This document shows positions 21,574-32,300 of a stretch of 64,000 nucleotides of DNA, one piece after another. Source of the DNA: Amphimedon queenslandica (taxonomy: Eukaryota > Porifera > Demospongiae > Haplosclerida > Niphatidae); NCBI RefSeq assembly GCF_000090795.2, contig NW_003546243.1, positions 526,608 to 590,607 of the forward strand. Reading direction: 5' to 3'. Within the stretch, counting starts at the first letter, position 1. Every line of letters starts with the position of its first letter. The translations under genes were made by a program, and so were the position numbers. The notes beneath the pieces are model-generated. The model did no database searches. It worked only from the letters and a program-made list of their open reading frames with translations, and was not told the DNA's origin.

Positions 21574-21620
21574 AACTCTGCTAGGTGACTGTTATTATTA
21601 TTATTATTATTAAACAAATG

Positions 21621-21672
<52 letters not shown>

Positions 21673-22240
21673 TTAATTATTATTATTATTAATTATTATT
21701 ATTACTGTGTTAATTTTAGTTCACGAATGTTATGTTGGTTGATCACTTGGTTGATCACCGTATACTTATATCATTTTTTGAATTTGCATGGCAAAGGGTG
21801 ACACTCTAGGTAGGCTATGAACATCAATCAATCTCTCTTATGTGCTGTATATCTGCAACATCAGTAATAGATGAATTTACATTGGGATGCTCTATAGTCT
21901 TTCAGTAGTGAGAAATAGTGGGAGTCACACAGATTGGAGTAATAGCTATTGTAAAAGCTTCCTATCTCTATCATCAGTTGTGTTTGACAGTCTGACACGC
22001 TTACTCATTCATTCCTCACCATACTCATGATGACCACGCAGCAATTAGCCACTTGATGGGCGTGTGTCGGTCAACACAAAAATGCAATTACAGCATTATG
22101 AATATCGTTACGCGGCCAATTTTAAAAACCGCGTCTTACTTCCGTCGATCGCATTTGTGGTGTTAGCCCTGCAAGTAGATTTGCTCTCTGTCTTCTGTGC
22201 TTTTCTCTGTCTTTAACTTCTAGTTAACTAGTAAAAAGAA
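21574..22240. other. Intergenic region between UBE2K and PLAC8 gene 1
   Basis: It contains (TTA)n microsatellite blocks at about 21592-21705 (probable UBE2K 3' UTR or just beyond) and a more GC-rich stretch at about 22000-22240 that probably holds the promoter and 5' UTR of the first PLAC8 gene. No coding sequence was seen. Confidence 0.5.
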
Positions 22241-22701
22241 ATGGGTGAGTGGCAAAACGGAATCTGTGGCTGCTTCGGCGACTGCTGCACATGTAAGTTG
22301 TCAAAAGAAAACAAACCGCAGCTATTATAACCATCTCCCCCTCTCTGCAGGCCTCCTTTCATTTATGTGCCCTTGCATCCAGTTTGGACGTAATGCAGAG
22401 GCACTAGGAGAGAGCTGCGTTATGTATGCTCTCTCTCAGTTTGTACCCCTCCTCAACCTCTACTGCCGTGTCACCATCAGAGGAAAGATCAGGGAGCAGA
22501 AGGGAATCGAGGGCTCTTGCTTCAACGACTTGCTGTGCTCTTGGTGCTGTGGTCCGTGCGCCCTGGCACAAGAAGCTCAGGTAAGTGTCAAATAGCTGTT
22601 AGCACGTTGCTATGTAGCACCTGCAAACGCAATTACCTGACCCTCTCTTTGCTTTTTAGGAACTCGCTGATCCAGGAAGCAAATCCATGAGCCGTGAATA
22701 A
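22241..22701 (+). CDS. PLAC8-domain (cornifelin-like) small cysteine-rich protein, copy 1
   Basis: Three exons (22241-22292, 22351-22580, 22660-22701) sum to 324 nt, 107 residues. It starts MGEWQNGICGCFGDCCTC. Then comes the PLAC8 CxxxxCPC-type motif (CLLSFMCPC at about 18-26), a conserved FGRNAEALGE, a hydrophobic half (MYALSQFVPLLNLYC), RGKIREQKGIEG and a second Cys cluster (DLLCSWCCGPCALAQEAQE). It ends in SMSRE. PLAC8/PCR/cornifelin proteins associate with membranes, and roles range from metal handling to cell-size control; nothing here fixes the role. It is the first of four tandem copies in the same orientation. Confidence 0.92.
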
Positions 22702-23083
22702 CTGATAAAACTCTTTAGTTGTACCCTCTACCTTTAAGTTTTAAAAGATACTATAGCTATGTTTTAACTGATTTTGCCGAGATTTTATTATTATTATTGT
22801 TATAGTTGTAATGAGTTTTGAAGTTGATTTTGCAGCAGCACTTGTGTGGTCTCGCCTAGATTTTGCTCTAGCTGCGGTGATCCCTGATCTAATATTCATC
22901 TCTTGAGACGAGTTGACCTCTGCTCAAGGTTATTCATACAGGATGATAAGAATGTGCTGACCGCCCCCTAACTGCGGATTGCAAAAGCGGCCCACTTTTT
23001 GTGCAAAGCACGTTGCACGTTCACAATTGCCTTAAGTGTCAGGTAACTTAAGAGTAGCTCTACTTACAATCCAAGAACTCAAG

Positions 23084-23509
23084 ATGAGCCAGTGGTCAAA
23101 CGGAATTTGCGGCTGTTTTGGAGACGTCACAACCTGTAGGCCCATTTAAAACCAGTTTTAAGCTATTCTTTCTACTCTCTATAGGTCTTTTGTCTTTCTT
23201 CTTGCCATGTGTTCAGTTTGGACGCAATGCTGAGACTGTAGGAGAGAATTGCTTGATGTATGGTCTCTCCCAGCTAGTCCCTCTCCTTAATATCTATTGC
23301 CGTACAGTGGTCAGAGGAAAGATAAGAAATCAGAAAGGCATCGATGGGACATGCTTTAATGACCTCCTTTGTCACTTATTTTGTATGCGATGTGCCTTAG
23401 CTCAGGAGGGTCAGGTAAGAAATGAATAGTGCTATGTGCATATGCATTCCAATTTCTCATCTTGTAGGAGATTCTAGCCCCTGGGGGTCAACCAATGGCC
23501 AGGGAGTAA
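23084..23509 (+). CDS. PLAC8-domain small protein, copy 2
   Basis: Three exons (23084-23135, 23185-23414, 23468-23509), 324 nt, 107 residues, with the same exon lengths as copies 1 and 3. It starts MSQWSNGICGCFGDVTTC and ends QPMARE. It differs from its neighbours at the metal/lipid-like motif: the first cysteine of CPC is leucine (CLLSFFLPC), and one Cys of the N-terminal pair is Val. The rest (VQFGRNAETVGENC, RGKIRNQKGIDG, FNDLLCH) is conserved. It is the most divergent of the first three copies although it lies between two near-identical ones. Confidence 0.9.
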
Positions 23510-23729
23510 AAATGGTGGAACAGTTTCCTTATTTGGTTCGAGACATTGTTGCCAAATTTAGTTGCTGCTATAAATAGAACTTAATGTAAAATTTTATTAA
23601 TGATGATGAATTTTGATGATAATTGATACGAACCGCGCCCACATTTGTTGTTCTAGCTCGCTCTTGCTGTTTTTGTCTTGCTTCTGTTTGGTTCGTTTAT
23701 ATATTGCTAATAATAATCTTTTTGCAGTA

Positions 23730-24159
23730 ATGGCTGATTGGAGTAATGGGATCTGTGGTTGCTTTGGAGACTGTACAACTTGTGAGAAAAAAACAATGCC
23801 CCTTGTTTTGTCTAATTTTTACCCGCTTTTGCAGGTCTTCTGTCGTTCATCTGCCCTTGCATCCAGTTCGGTCGTAATGCAGAGGCACTAGGAGAGAGCT
23901 GCCTCCTCTATGCTCTCTCTCAGTTTGTACCCCTCCTCAACCTCTACTGCCGTGTCACCATCAGAGGAAAGATCAGGGAGCAGAAGGGAATTGATGGCTC
24001 TTGCTTCAACGACTTGCTCTGCTCTTGGTGTTGCTATGAATGCTCTCTTGCTCAGGAGGGACAAGTAAATTAGTCTTGATTGGCTTCCTTATTCTCTCTC
24101 TCTCTCTGTGTTTATAGGAATTGAAAGGTGCTGGAAATCAGACCATGGCTCGTGAATGA
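23730..24159 (+). CDS. PLAC8-domain small protein, copy 3
   Basis: Three exons (23730-23781, 23835-24064, 24118-24159), 324 nt, 107 residues. The start codon lies 2 bp after an acceptor (ttttgcag), so there is an upstream 5'-UTR exon. It begins MADWSNGICGCFGDCTTC and ends QTMARE. Exon 2 is almost identical at nucleotide level to exon 2 of copy 1 over more than 150 bp, including silent sites. Cys motifs are intact (FICPC, LLCSWCC). Confidence 0.92.
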
Positions 24160-24175
24160 ACAGCATTCATTTTCT

Positions 24176-24256
24176 TAACTCAAGCATTTTTGAACTCAAG
24201 CATTTTTGAACTCAATCATTTTTGAACTCAATCATTTTCTTAACTCAAGAATCAAA
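24176..24256. repeat. 17-bp tandem repeat in the 3' UTR of PLAC8 copy 3
   Basis: About four consecutive variants of ctcaagcatttttgaa / ctcaatcatttttgaa start 17 bp after the stop codon of PLAC8 copy 3. Confidence 0.8.
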
Positions 24257-24461
24257 CTCAATCTCTAAAATTATAATTAGTATACTGTTTTTTTCTTTAT
24301 TAAGGCTTATATTGATCTATTGATTTGTGGTTTTTTGATGGTAATAAATAATTATTATTAGGTTTCTTTGAAAAAAGTGGGTGTGTTTAGCATTATTGTA
24401 GATGAATAAATTGGATCTATTAATGTAACTTGATTTTATCTGTATGAGATAGAGTGCAGTG

Positions 24462-26700
24462 ATGTCTAGAGACTGGAAACATGGGATTTTTGGATGCTTT
24501 GGAGACTGCTCTATTTGTAAGTTGATACATAGATCTATGGTTGATAGAATCAATGTGAATTATGACACATTATCACTTAATAATGAAATAATAATAATAT
24601 TATTATTATTGTTATTGATTATTATCATCATGCATTGTTACCAACTTATTATCATAATGTTGCCTAGTTGAATAAAATCCCATTAATAAGTATGGAATAT
24701 ATCTATAGCCCATGAGCTTAATTCCCCAGTAGCATATATACCCACAGTGGTTGTTCATTGTAGTTATACTAGTTATACTACACAATAGGTTTGCTATCTT
24801 TCTTCTGCCCATGCTACGTGATCGGAAAGAACGCCGAGGCAGTTGGCGAGAGATGCTGTCTTTATTGCTGCCTTTCGTTTATTCCATTCATAAACTTCTG
24901 GTGCTCTGTGGCCATTCGTAGCAGAATAAGGGCACAAAAGGGCATTGATGTGAGTACACTATTGATAACACTATCTCTTAATAGTGCATACCAATCACTT
25001 GTATACACACACAAATAGTTTCAAAAATGACAGCTGCCAGGGTATTGTAATGATTTCAATTGCTTACTATTGCTATTGCCTATGATATAAGGTATGCTTA
25101 CTCAAGTACAGCAGCTGGTGCATTATTTGATTAACATAATATGTAGCATTAAAGTATAATAGATAATGCCCTTCAAATAGGATTTCCTTCTTATGCATAC
25201 ATGTACTTAAATAATGATATTTGTACATACCTACACGTAGTGTGGTATAGTAATTAAGCTAAATTGAATATTTGTGGGCTTAAATTATTAGTGCTACTAA
25301 AAACATTTTTACTCCCTTGGCAAACATGATCAAGTCTTTTTTGTTATATAGGGAACTTGCTGTAGTGATGTTCTGTGCACATTGTGTTTCCCATTCTGTG
25401 CCCTTACTCAAGCTGCTAGGGTAAGTAAATTTACAGATCTAAGATCCTTAGTTCTAATTAAGTTGTTATCCTTTGATTCACATGGCTTCAATTGGAACAA
25501 ACATTATAGCTAATAGCATTTAGAGTGTCTAGCTTAAATAGGCCCAAGAAAGCTCTTCGTGAAGTTCACTAAGCATATAGCTGTGAACTTGTGGTGAATG
25601 ATAAAATTACTCACTAATCTATAATGGCAGATTATGTCATGCCACTAGAATTGATTTTCCGTGAATGCTTGCATTAGTGGTGCGCGTGTATGAGTAATCA
25701 AAGCACACACATACATCAATAATAAAGGCTAATTAGTTCTACTTCGTTTAGCACTGTCTACTACCCACACAGTAGCTACACCTACTCGGGCGTAAATACT
25801 AATTGATAAAGTGTGTGGTCTGTATTTATGGCGTGGTAATATCATTGACGAAACACTGTATGCCAAACTAAAATACCAGAATGATATTATGTGCATTAAA
25901 TTAGGCATGATTGGCTTATGATAAACACACACACAGTCATTGGTATGGATATGTCACTGTGATATTAGTCTATTACATATAACACCAACCCAAACTTGTA
26001 TACATACTTACAATGTTACATAATTATTTTGAATGTAAGATACATTATAATCAATTTATTGGTTTATGAAGTCTCTCTGACTGGATTCATTGATTAGTAA
26101 TTGGATTAGTCTCAGAAGTTTTATTGAAGTGAATTTTTGTGTGTTATTTGGTATGAGGGTCTTGCCCTTTTATGTCAACCTGTTTTTATACACTGGAATG
26201 TATCAGGGCTGTCCTAATAAATTACATAGACTAGCGTGATGTCATTGGCACAGGAGATCTCCCTTATAGTTTAGTTGTAATACAATAAAGCTATCTTTTT
26301 GTGTAGCTGCCAAAAGTCATCTTACTATTCATGAACAGCTTGTATTCAGCATGGGAATAATTACTATTATAAATAAAGTGATGATCCTTTGAAGATAAAT
26401 GCATGTTGTGTAGTGTTTATTGTAAGCATAAGCCATTGCTATTATAGCTATAATGTTAATCATCATCTCTTCTATATAGTTCAAGGATCAGAGATAAACT
26501 ATAGCCCGCAAGTCTCTTTTAAATGTGACAGAGAGCTGGCTTATCACTGTAGTAGCTTACATAGCAAAGTGCCACTACAGAATTGCATTCCATTCCATTT
26601 CTCTTTATTTAATTATTTATTTATCTGTTTATAATATTGTTATTTTTTCTTATAGGAAGTACAGGAAACTCCAACAGGATTGTATATGCTCCGTGAATAG
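24462..26700 (+). CDS. PLAC8-domain small protein, copy 4 (four exons)
   Basis: Four exons (24462-24516, 24789-24949, 25352-25420, 26656-26700) sum to 330 nt, 109 residues. It starts MSRDWKHGIFGCFGDCSIC. The PLAC8 motif is LLSFFCPCYVIGKNAEAVGE, then RCCLYCCLSFIPF and a second cluster GTCCSDVLCTLCFPFCALTQ. The last exon encodes EVQETPTGLYMLRE and is recognised by the shared terminal Arg-Glu-stop. It has an intron after KGID that copies 1-3 lack. The last intron is long (1.2 kb). The ATG lies 2 bp after an acceptor-like tgcag, as in copy 3, so an upstream non-coding exon is likely. Confidence 0.85.
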
Positions 26701-26965
26701 GAACAGGGACATATTGTGTCCTATAGTGTTTAATTTCATATCAAAATATTTTTCTAATTTAAAGAGTGTACGTATGCAGGATGTATGTGTATATATATAT
26801 TTAGACTAGCAATCACTTACATAGTTTGTGTGTGTGCTTTAACTAACCATTGAATATGATAAAATTATAACATTTTAATGATGACTTTATCGACTGATTA
26901 TTTCATTTCCTATGCAGTAAGGAATTTTGAGGCCAATAAAATTAACAATCCAAATTAAAAGCCCT

Positions 26966-27011
<46 letters not shown>

Positions 27012-27131
27012 AAAGTACAATAGTTAGAAATAGAACAGGTTGAAATGCATACACTTAGATGTAGAAAAATATGAAATTTAAGAATAAAAGAAAAGTTAGA
27101 ATAATAATTATAATAAATATATTTGAGTGGG

Positions 27132-27360
27132 TTAGGACATGATAAAGTCTAGAGGGGAGCCATCAGAGATGTTGACTGACCGCCACTTAGTACGAGAGCC
27201 TTTGAGACAGAGGATGGTGGCCCGAATGATGGCAAATAATAATCTTGTGCAAATCCAGTTTATGGTGGTACTATAATCTCGATGCCAAGCTAGAGAAAGA
27301 CGGTCTGCGAGGTGCTGGATGAATTTTGTGCACTCTTTACCCATTAAACCATCCACTGAT
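27132..27360 (-). pseudogene. C-terminal remnant of a transposable-element ORF
   Basis: The minus-strand frame reads GLMGKECTKFIQHLADRLS, then TTINWICTRLLFAIIRATI and CLKGSRTKWR before a stop at 27132. The pattern 'G.MGkE...F...LA..ls......Y......wir..l.FallRsa..clrGsR' recurs at the C terminus of repetitive reverse-transcriptase or recombinase-like proteins in cnidarian and sponge genomes (recalled, not searched). The upstream part runs straight into an (AAT)n microsatellite, so only the tail survives. It is unlikely to be a host gene. Confidence 0.5.
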
Positions 27361-27365
27361 ACACA

Positions 27366-27398
<33 letters not shown>

Positions 27399-27454
27399 AG
27401 ACAAAGAAACCAAATAAACAAACAGACAAAAAACCCAGGGGGAGATGGAGGAAG

Positions 27455-27486
<32 letters not shown>

Positions 27487-27810
27487 CATTACTATTATTA
27501 TTTTTATTATTGCAAATAGCTATACAAATCAATAAAAGCAATAAAACACCAAAATAACACACACACACACAAAAAAATAAAATCCCAACATTCTGTTAGT
27601 ATACATACAGCATGTATCACTGAGAGTTCAATGTTACTGTGTGTGCATGTCTTTATGGACTCTATTCTCTGGCCATTGAAAAACTTGACGGTGAGAGCTC
27701 TTGCCCTTCTTGTATCAGTGCACAATATGCACAGCAGATAGAACATAGCAGATCATTGAAAAATGTACCCTACACCGATATCAAGAGTGGATGATATACA
27801 TATATAGTAG

Positions 27811-28065
27811 CAAGAGTAGATAATAATTAGAAGAGAGTGTCCTACTGTGCATATACCCCCCGCTTCATCACAGCATAGAATTGAAGAGTCACATTCAGGA
27901 TACTTCCGTATTTTTATTGAGTAGTTATAGTTATTGCTAGTTATTTTCGAATAACTACTCAAAAATGCTGAAAATATCCTGAATGTGACTCTTCAATTCT
28001 ACACCGTGATGAAGCAGGGGGTATTGCACAGTAGGACACTCTCCTCTAATTATTATCTACTCTTG
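27811..28065. mobile_element. Foldback/MITE-like element with 7-bp target duplication
   Basis: A 255-bp element made of two arms of about 115 bp in inverted orientation. The left arm begins caagagtagataataattag, and the right arm ends with its exact complement. The inner words gagtgtcctactgtgca and agaattgaagagtcacattc are also shared. The direct repeat atagtag flanks it (27804-27810 and 28066-28072), as expected for a target-site duplication. There is no coding capacity. Confidence 0.88.
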
Positions 28066-29346
28066 ATAGTAGAATAAGACATGTATATCAACCAAACTCG
28101 CATTACTGTTAACATGTCTGTGTGTGTGTGTGTGTGTTAACTCACGTCAATGTTCTTCTTTTCTCTTATTTTCCCACGAGTGGTTGCGTGACAATAAAAC
28201 CCAACCAAAGGTATAAGGAAGTATATGGCGTGCATTATGCAGCTCTCACCAGTGGCCTCTGCATTGCGACCATTAGTGTAGCAAGGGACCAAAAATGTAA
28301 CAAGACCTATTCAATGAAAATAATGACTCGTTAGCACTTACGTTCACACTATTATTAATTAGCATCTTTTGCAAAGGAAATCTGCAAAATAAATTTGCCA
28401 CCCACACAGATATAAGCTGAAGCCTCGGCTTTGAAGCAGCTGTTGATAATGAAACTAATGTAGTGTACATACACATACTGGTACCGGTACATTGAATGTA
28501 CATTTCAATGAAATAGAAACTAAAGCAATGATTATAAAACCAATAACTTGCGATAATTGCTGAAAAATAAATGTAGGCAAATTAGATTAAAATTGATTAT
28601 GAAACCAAACAACGAACAGAAGGAATGGTACCTCATATCCCATATTTTATTAGTTAGCATTTTATTTACAGGAAATGGCTGTCATGCACAAAGAGGCTTA
28701 TAGTTATCATTTTTAATAAATTAAACTACTCAGTCTAATAAGAACTTTCTTACACAATCCAATGTCGGAGAAGCATCCAAACAGACCATGACTCCAAGTT
28801 TGAGACATTATTGTGTAATGTAACAGGGTCAAAAGGCCACAAAACCAAAAAACTGAAAAGTAGGCAGAAAACTAAAAGGATCAGGAGGAGTGGTTTGCAA
28901 AAATGGCCACACCTCTGACGTCACAGCGCGAAATTTTGCCGCGAAAAACTCATCCTATGGTCTATCTAAGGTCTCACATGCAAGTTTTCTTTTCTTTTTC
29001 AGAATCATTTTTGAAGCTAAATTTAGTGAGCAATTATATTGACTATGCTTTGGCATAAGAGCACCAAATCAATAAAGAAAATTAAAAAAATTGTGTGTGA
29101 TAGAGTATGAAAAGAATTTCTAGTTGCTAGTCTGTACCTATGCTGCATAGGATTCAGTGGATAGTTTACTGCTTACTGTCCTAATTATGCTGAGTGCCAA
29201 ACTAAACAGCAGCCTCTTGCTAAGCTAAATTGAAGCCTTACAACAGGAAGCAATTGATTATTAACTGTAAATTATTTATTATAAGTTAAGGGAAATTTTA
29301 GGGAATGAATGATTTTCATGTAGTAGGAAGATAAGACTCTTCAAGC

Positions 29347-32300
29347 ATGCCACTGCCAGTTCTCTTCTCTGTGATACTATTATCACTTACTACGACTCAA
29401 ATCCATCTGGTACGCTCCGAGATGTTCATGGATCTTGATTTGGGGTCAGGAGCTGGCGTGCAAGTTATTGACGTGAAACCATGCGTTGAAGAGCCTGGAT
29501 CTGTCAAGAGACTCGATATGGACCTCTTGGTGCTCCAGGAAAACTTTACTGAATGTGACAATACCCGGAAAAGAGAAACAGTTAGTCCCTCGTCTATGTT
29601 TAGTGATAATCATAGATTAATTTGGGGCTTGTATAAATGCTTGTAGCACTTTTAACGTGTTAACATTTTCTGTGTACAATCATGTTATCGCCTCTGATGA
29701 GACTGACCTTAAGTGTCTGAAAGCGGGACGGTTTTAGTCGGTTTTTGTTACTCATAGTATTAAGACTTTCAATTTCGCCATGATCATGATGTTTGTGTAT
29801 TCTAAAATAATAAGCTGAGCTTATGCTACTATAGTTTCCCTTCTTCTATATTTTTTATTGCTTATTGTAATTGTGATAGTTTTTCCGTGTAAAGACAACC
29901 TCACATAATGCCACTGTTGAAGACCCATTAGTGTTTGTGGCAAGAGACAGCAATAATGTTCAAACATGGAAGCTACCTCTAGTGAAACACAAGTATGTTA
30001 TATACGAGTGTAGGAGGAAAAGAGTAGAGTTAGTTATTATACCCTAACTTCCTTGTTTTTGTTCTTTCTCTCTCTCTCTCTCTCTACAGTAATGTGTATA
30101 ATTATTCATATCATACTTTATGTCAAGTCCCATCTCCTAATGTAACTGATGTCATATTCATTGATACATTTACTAGCAGCAAGACCACTGTATCTTATGG
30201 CGCCAAAATTGAGCCAATTGACGATTTTGTTCTCGAGTGAGTTTTTAAGGATAAGCCAAATCCATTATGTTATTGTGAATAGCATAGACAAAACTATGAT
30301 GCTAAAATTAATATATCATTGCCCAGCCCAGGATAATAGCATAGCCCACCCAGTCTTCCCCCACAAGTTATTATTGATTTAAGATAAGATAAAATAATAA
30401 CTTTCATATTAGGATAAACCAGAAGATTGAATTTCGCATCCATCCAAATGAGCCTCAGGTAAATTTAGAGACCGTCTTTTTGTCGATTACTCTCTCTCTC
30501 TCTCTCTCTCTCTCTCAGGTGAGGTTCTTTAAGTTTCCAACTGGTTCTAGTGATGTCCAAGTCGTAGTCACTTCCAATACAACAAACAGTTGTGCTATAG
30601 TTTCTGTACAGAACGCTTCAGTAAGCCATTTATCACACGCACCTACACACAGTATATGTGTCTGATGTTCAATAAGGTCTCTATTGTGCTTCTTGTAGTA
30701 TAGAATTGGCTTATAGTTGTTGTACTACTATTATTCTGTCCATAGGAATTATGCTTATTGAATGAGTTTATTATCTCATTTAATGATGCATGCACCTATC
30801 AATCATTATTCAATAATATAATGTCTTTATTCATTACACAGTGTCCATTCAGCGATATAGAACCAGAAATGAGATCCCTCTCTATATATCAGACAATGAC
30901 AACTGATTCAGTTATTTCTATTGACGAGGTTAGTCCTCTTTGTTCTCTCTCTCTTCATTCCTTTCTCTTCATCCCTCTCTCTCTCTTCATTCATATCATG
31001 TCTCTACACAGCATCAGACAACCTCAGACTATGGCCTGTTCATAGTGATAGCAATGACAGATCCCAGTCATTGTTTCATGGCAGATGAGCACTTTCAGAC
31101 TCCATCATATCAAGACATCCAACTTGTTGTTGAGACACAGAAACCTGGTGAGTAGTGAATGATCAAAGATGTGAGCATTCCTTATTATGTTATACTGCTA
31201 AGTATTTGATTTTGTTGTTCCTATTGGTTTACTTGTTTTTATGCGTATATAAGGGGAAAGAATGTACTTGCAAGCATGTTAATTCAGGGAGGAATGTGCT
31301 TAACCTGTGTACATGTATAGGTAGTTTCTCCCTAATTGATTCTAAAATGTGACAGTTGGTAAAAGTATTATTATTTAAGCTAAATTTTATTTAACCAATG
31401 AAAAATTAATATTTTAGTATTGAATTTTTTCTTTTTTATTTAGCTCTGGAGTATAGGTTTGCATTGGCCCTTCCATTTATAGCCTTTGTAACTTTTGGAC
31501 TCATCATGACTTGCCTTGTTTCATTTCCTTGTTGTCACATGTAAGCTGATAATGACTATTAAACTGAATTATTTGTTCGATTAATTAATTCTATATTGTA
31601 TACTCCATATAAGAGGTGCTGCCTATTATATTTAAAGCTAAAGTTATTACATAATGTCATTTTATGTTTTGCATTCATAACTTTCCCTTATAGCATTTGG
31701 AATCCATTTGTATGTGGACGGAAGTCATGTGATGTGAGTATCTCTAGACCTACCTGTAATTCTCCAATAAAAGAAAATGAAAGTAATAATAATTTCCATC
31801 CACTTAAGAATGGATTTTATTCATTATTATAATATTTTTTTTAACAGCAGCAGAATTGACTGAAAATGATGATGATGAAAGTGACTCTTCACATGAACTT
31901 ATTGAAGTGACTCACAGTTTAAATAATGGCAAATTCAGTAATCATTATCACATTCATGCACACAGGGTTTCCACTAAGCATGCATGCATACTTCATGAGT
32001 TGACAAGCACATGTGGCTTTTGAACAGCTTTAAAAATTTGTAAAAAAAATCCAAATTTGATCGTAATCAGCTCAAACTTGATACACAACATAAGTACATG
32101 TATATGCATCAGAAAAAATTATAAAAATGAAAAATTTTCTCCTAGTCATTTTTGTCAAAATTTGGCCCGAGACCATGTACTGTAGTACAGGGACTTTGGC
32201 CTGATTTTGGAGCAACTTTAAAAATTCATTAAAAATCCAATTTTGATCAAAATCTGTTCAAACTTTCTACACAACATAAATACTTCAATATGCATCAGAA

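Larger units (their letters stand above)
26701..29346. other. Gene-poor region with repeats upstream of the SIDT gene
   Basis: It holds (TTA)n tracts (about 26967-27010, 27367-27397 and 27456-27510), a transposon ORF remnant, a long foldback element and a (TG)n run near 28120. About 28.3-29.3 kb shows no gene and should hold the SIDT promoter. No other coding sequence is supported. Confidence 0.5.

Noticed and set aside
27326-27568. ORFs of poly-Ile/Asn/Tyr around 27.3-27.6 kb
   Set aside because: Translation of (TTA)n microsatellites.
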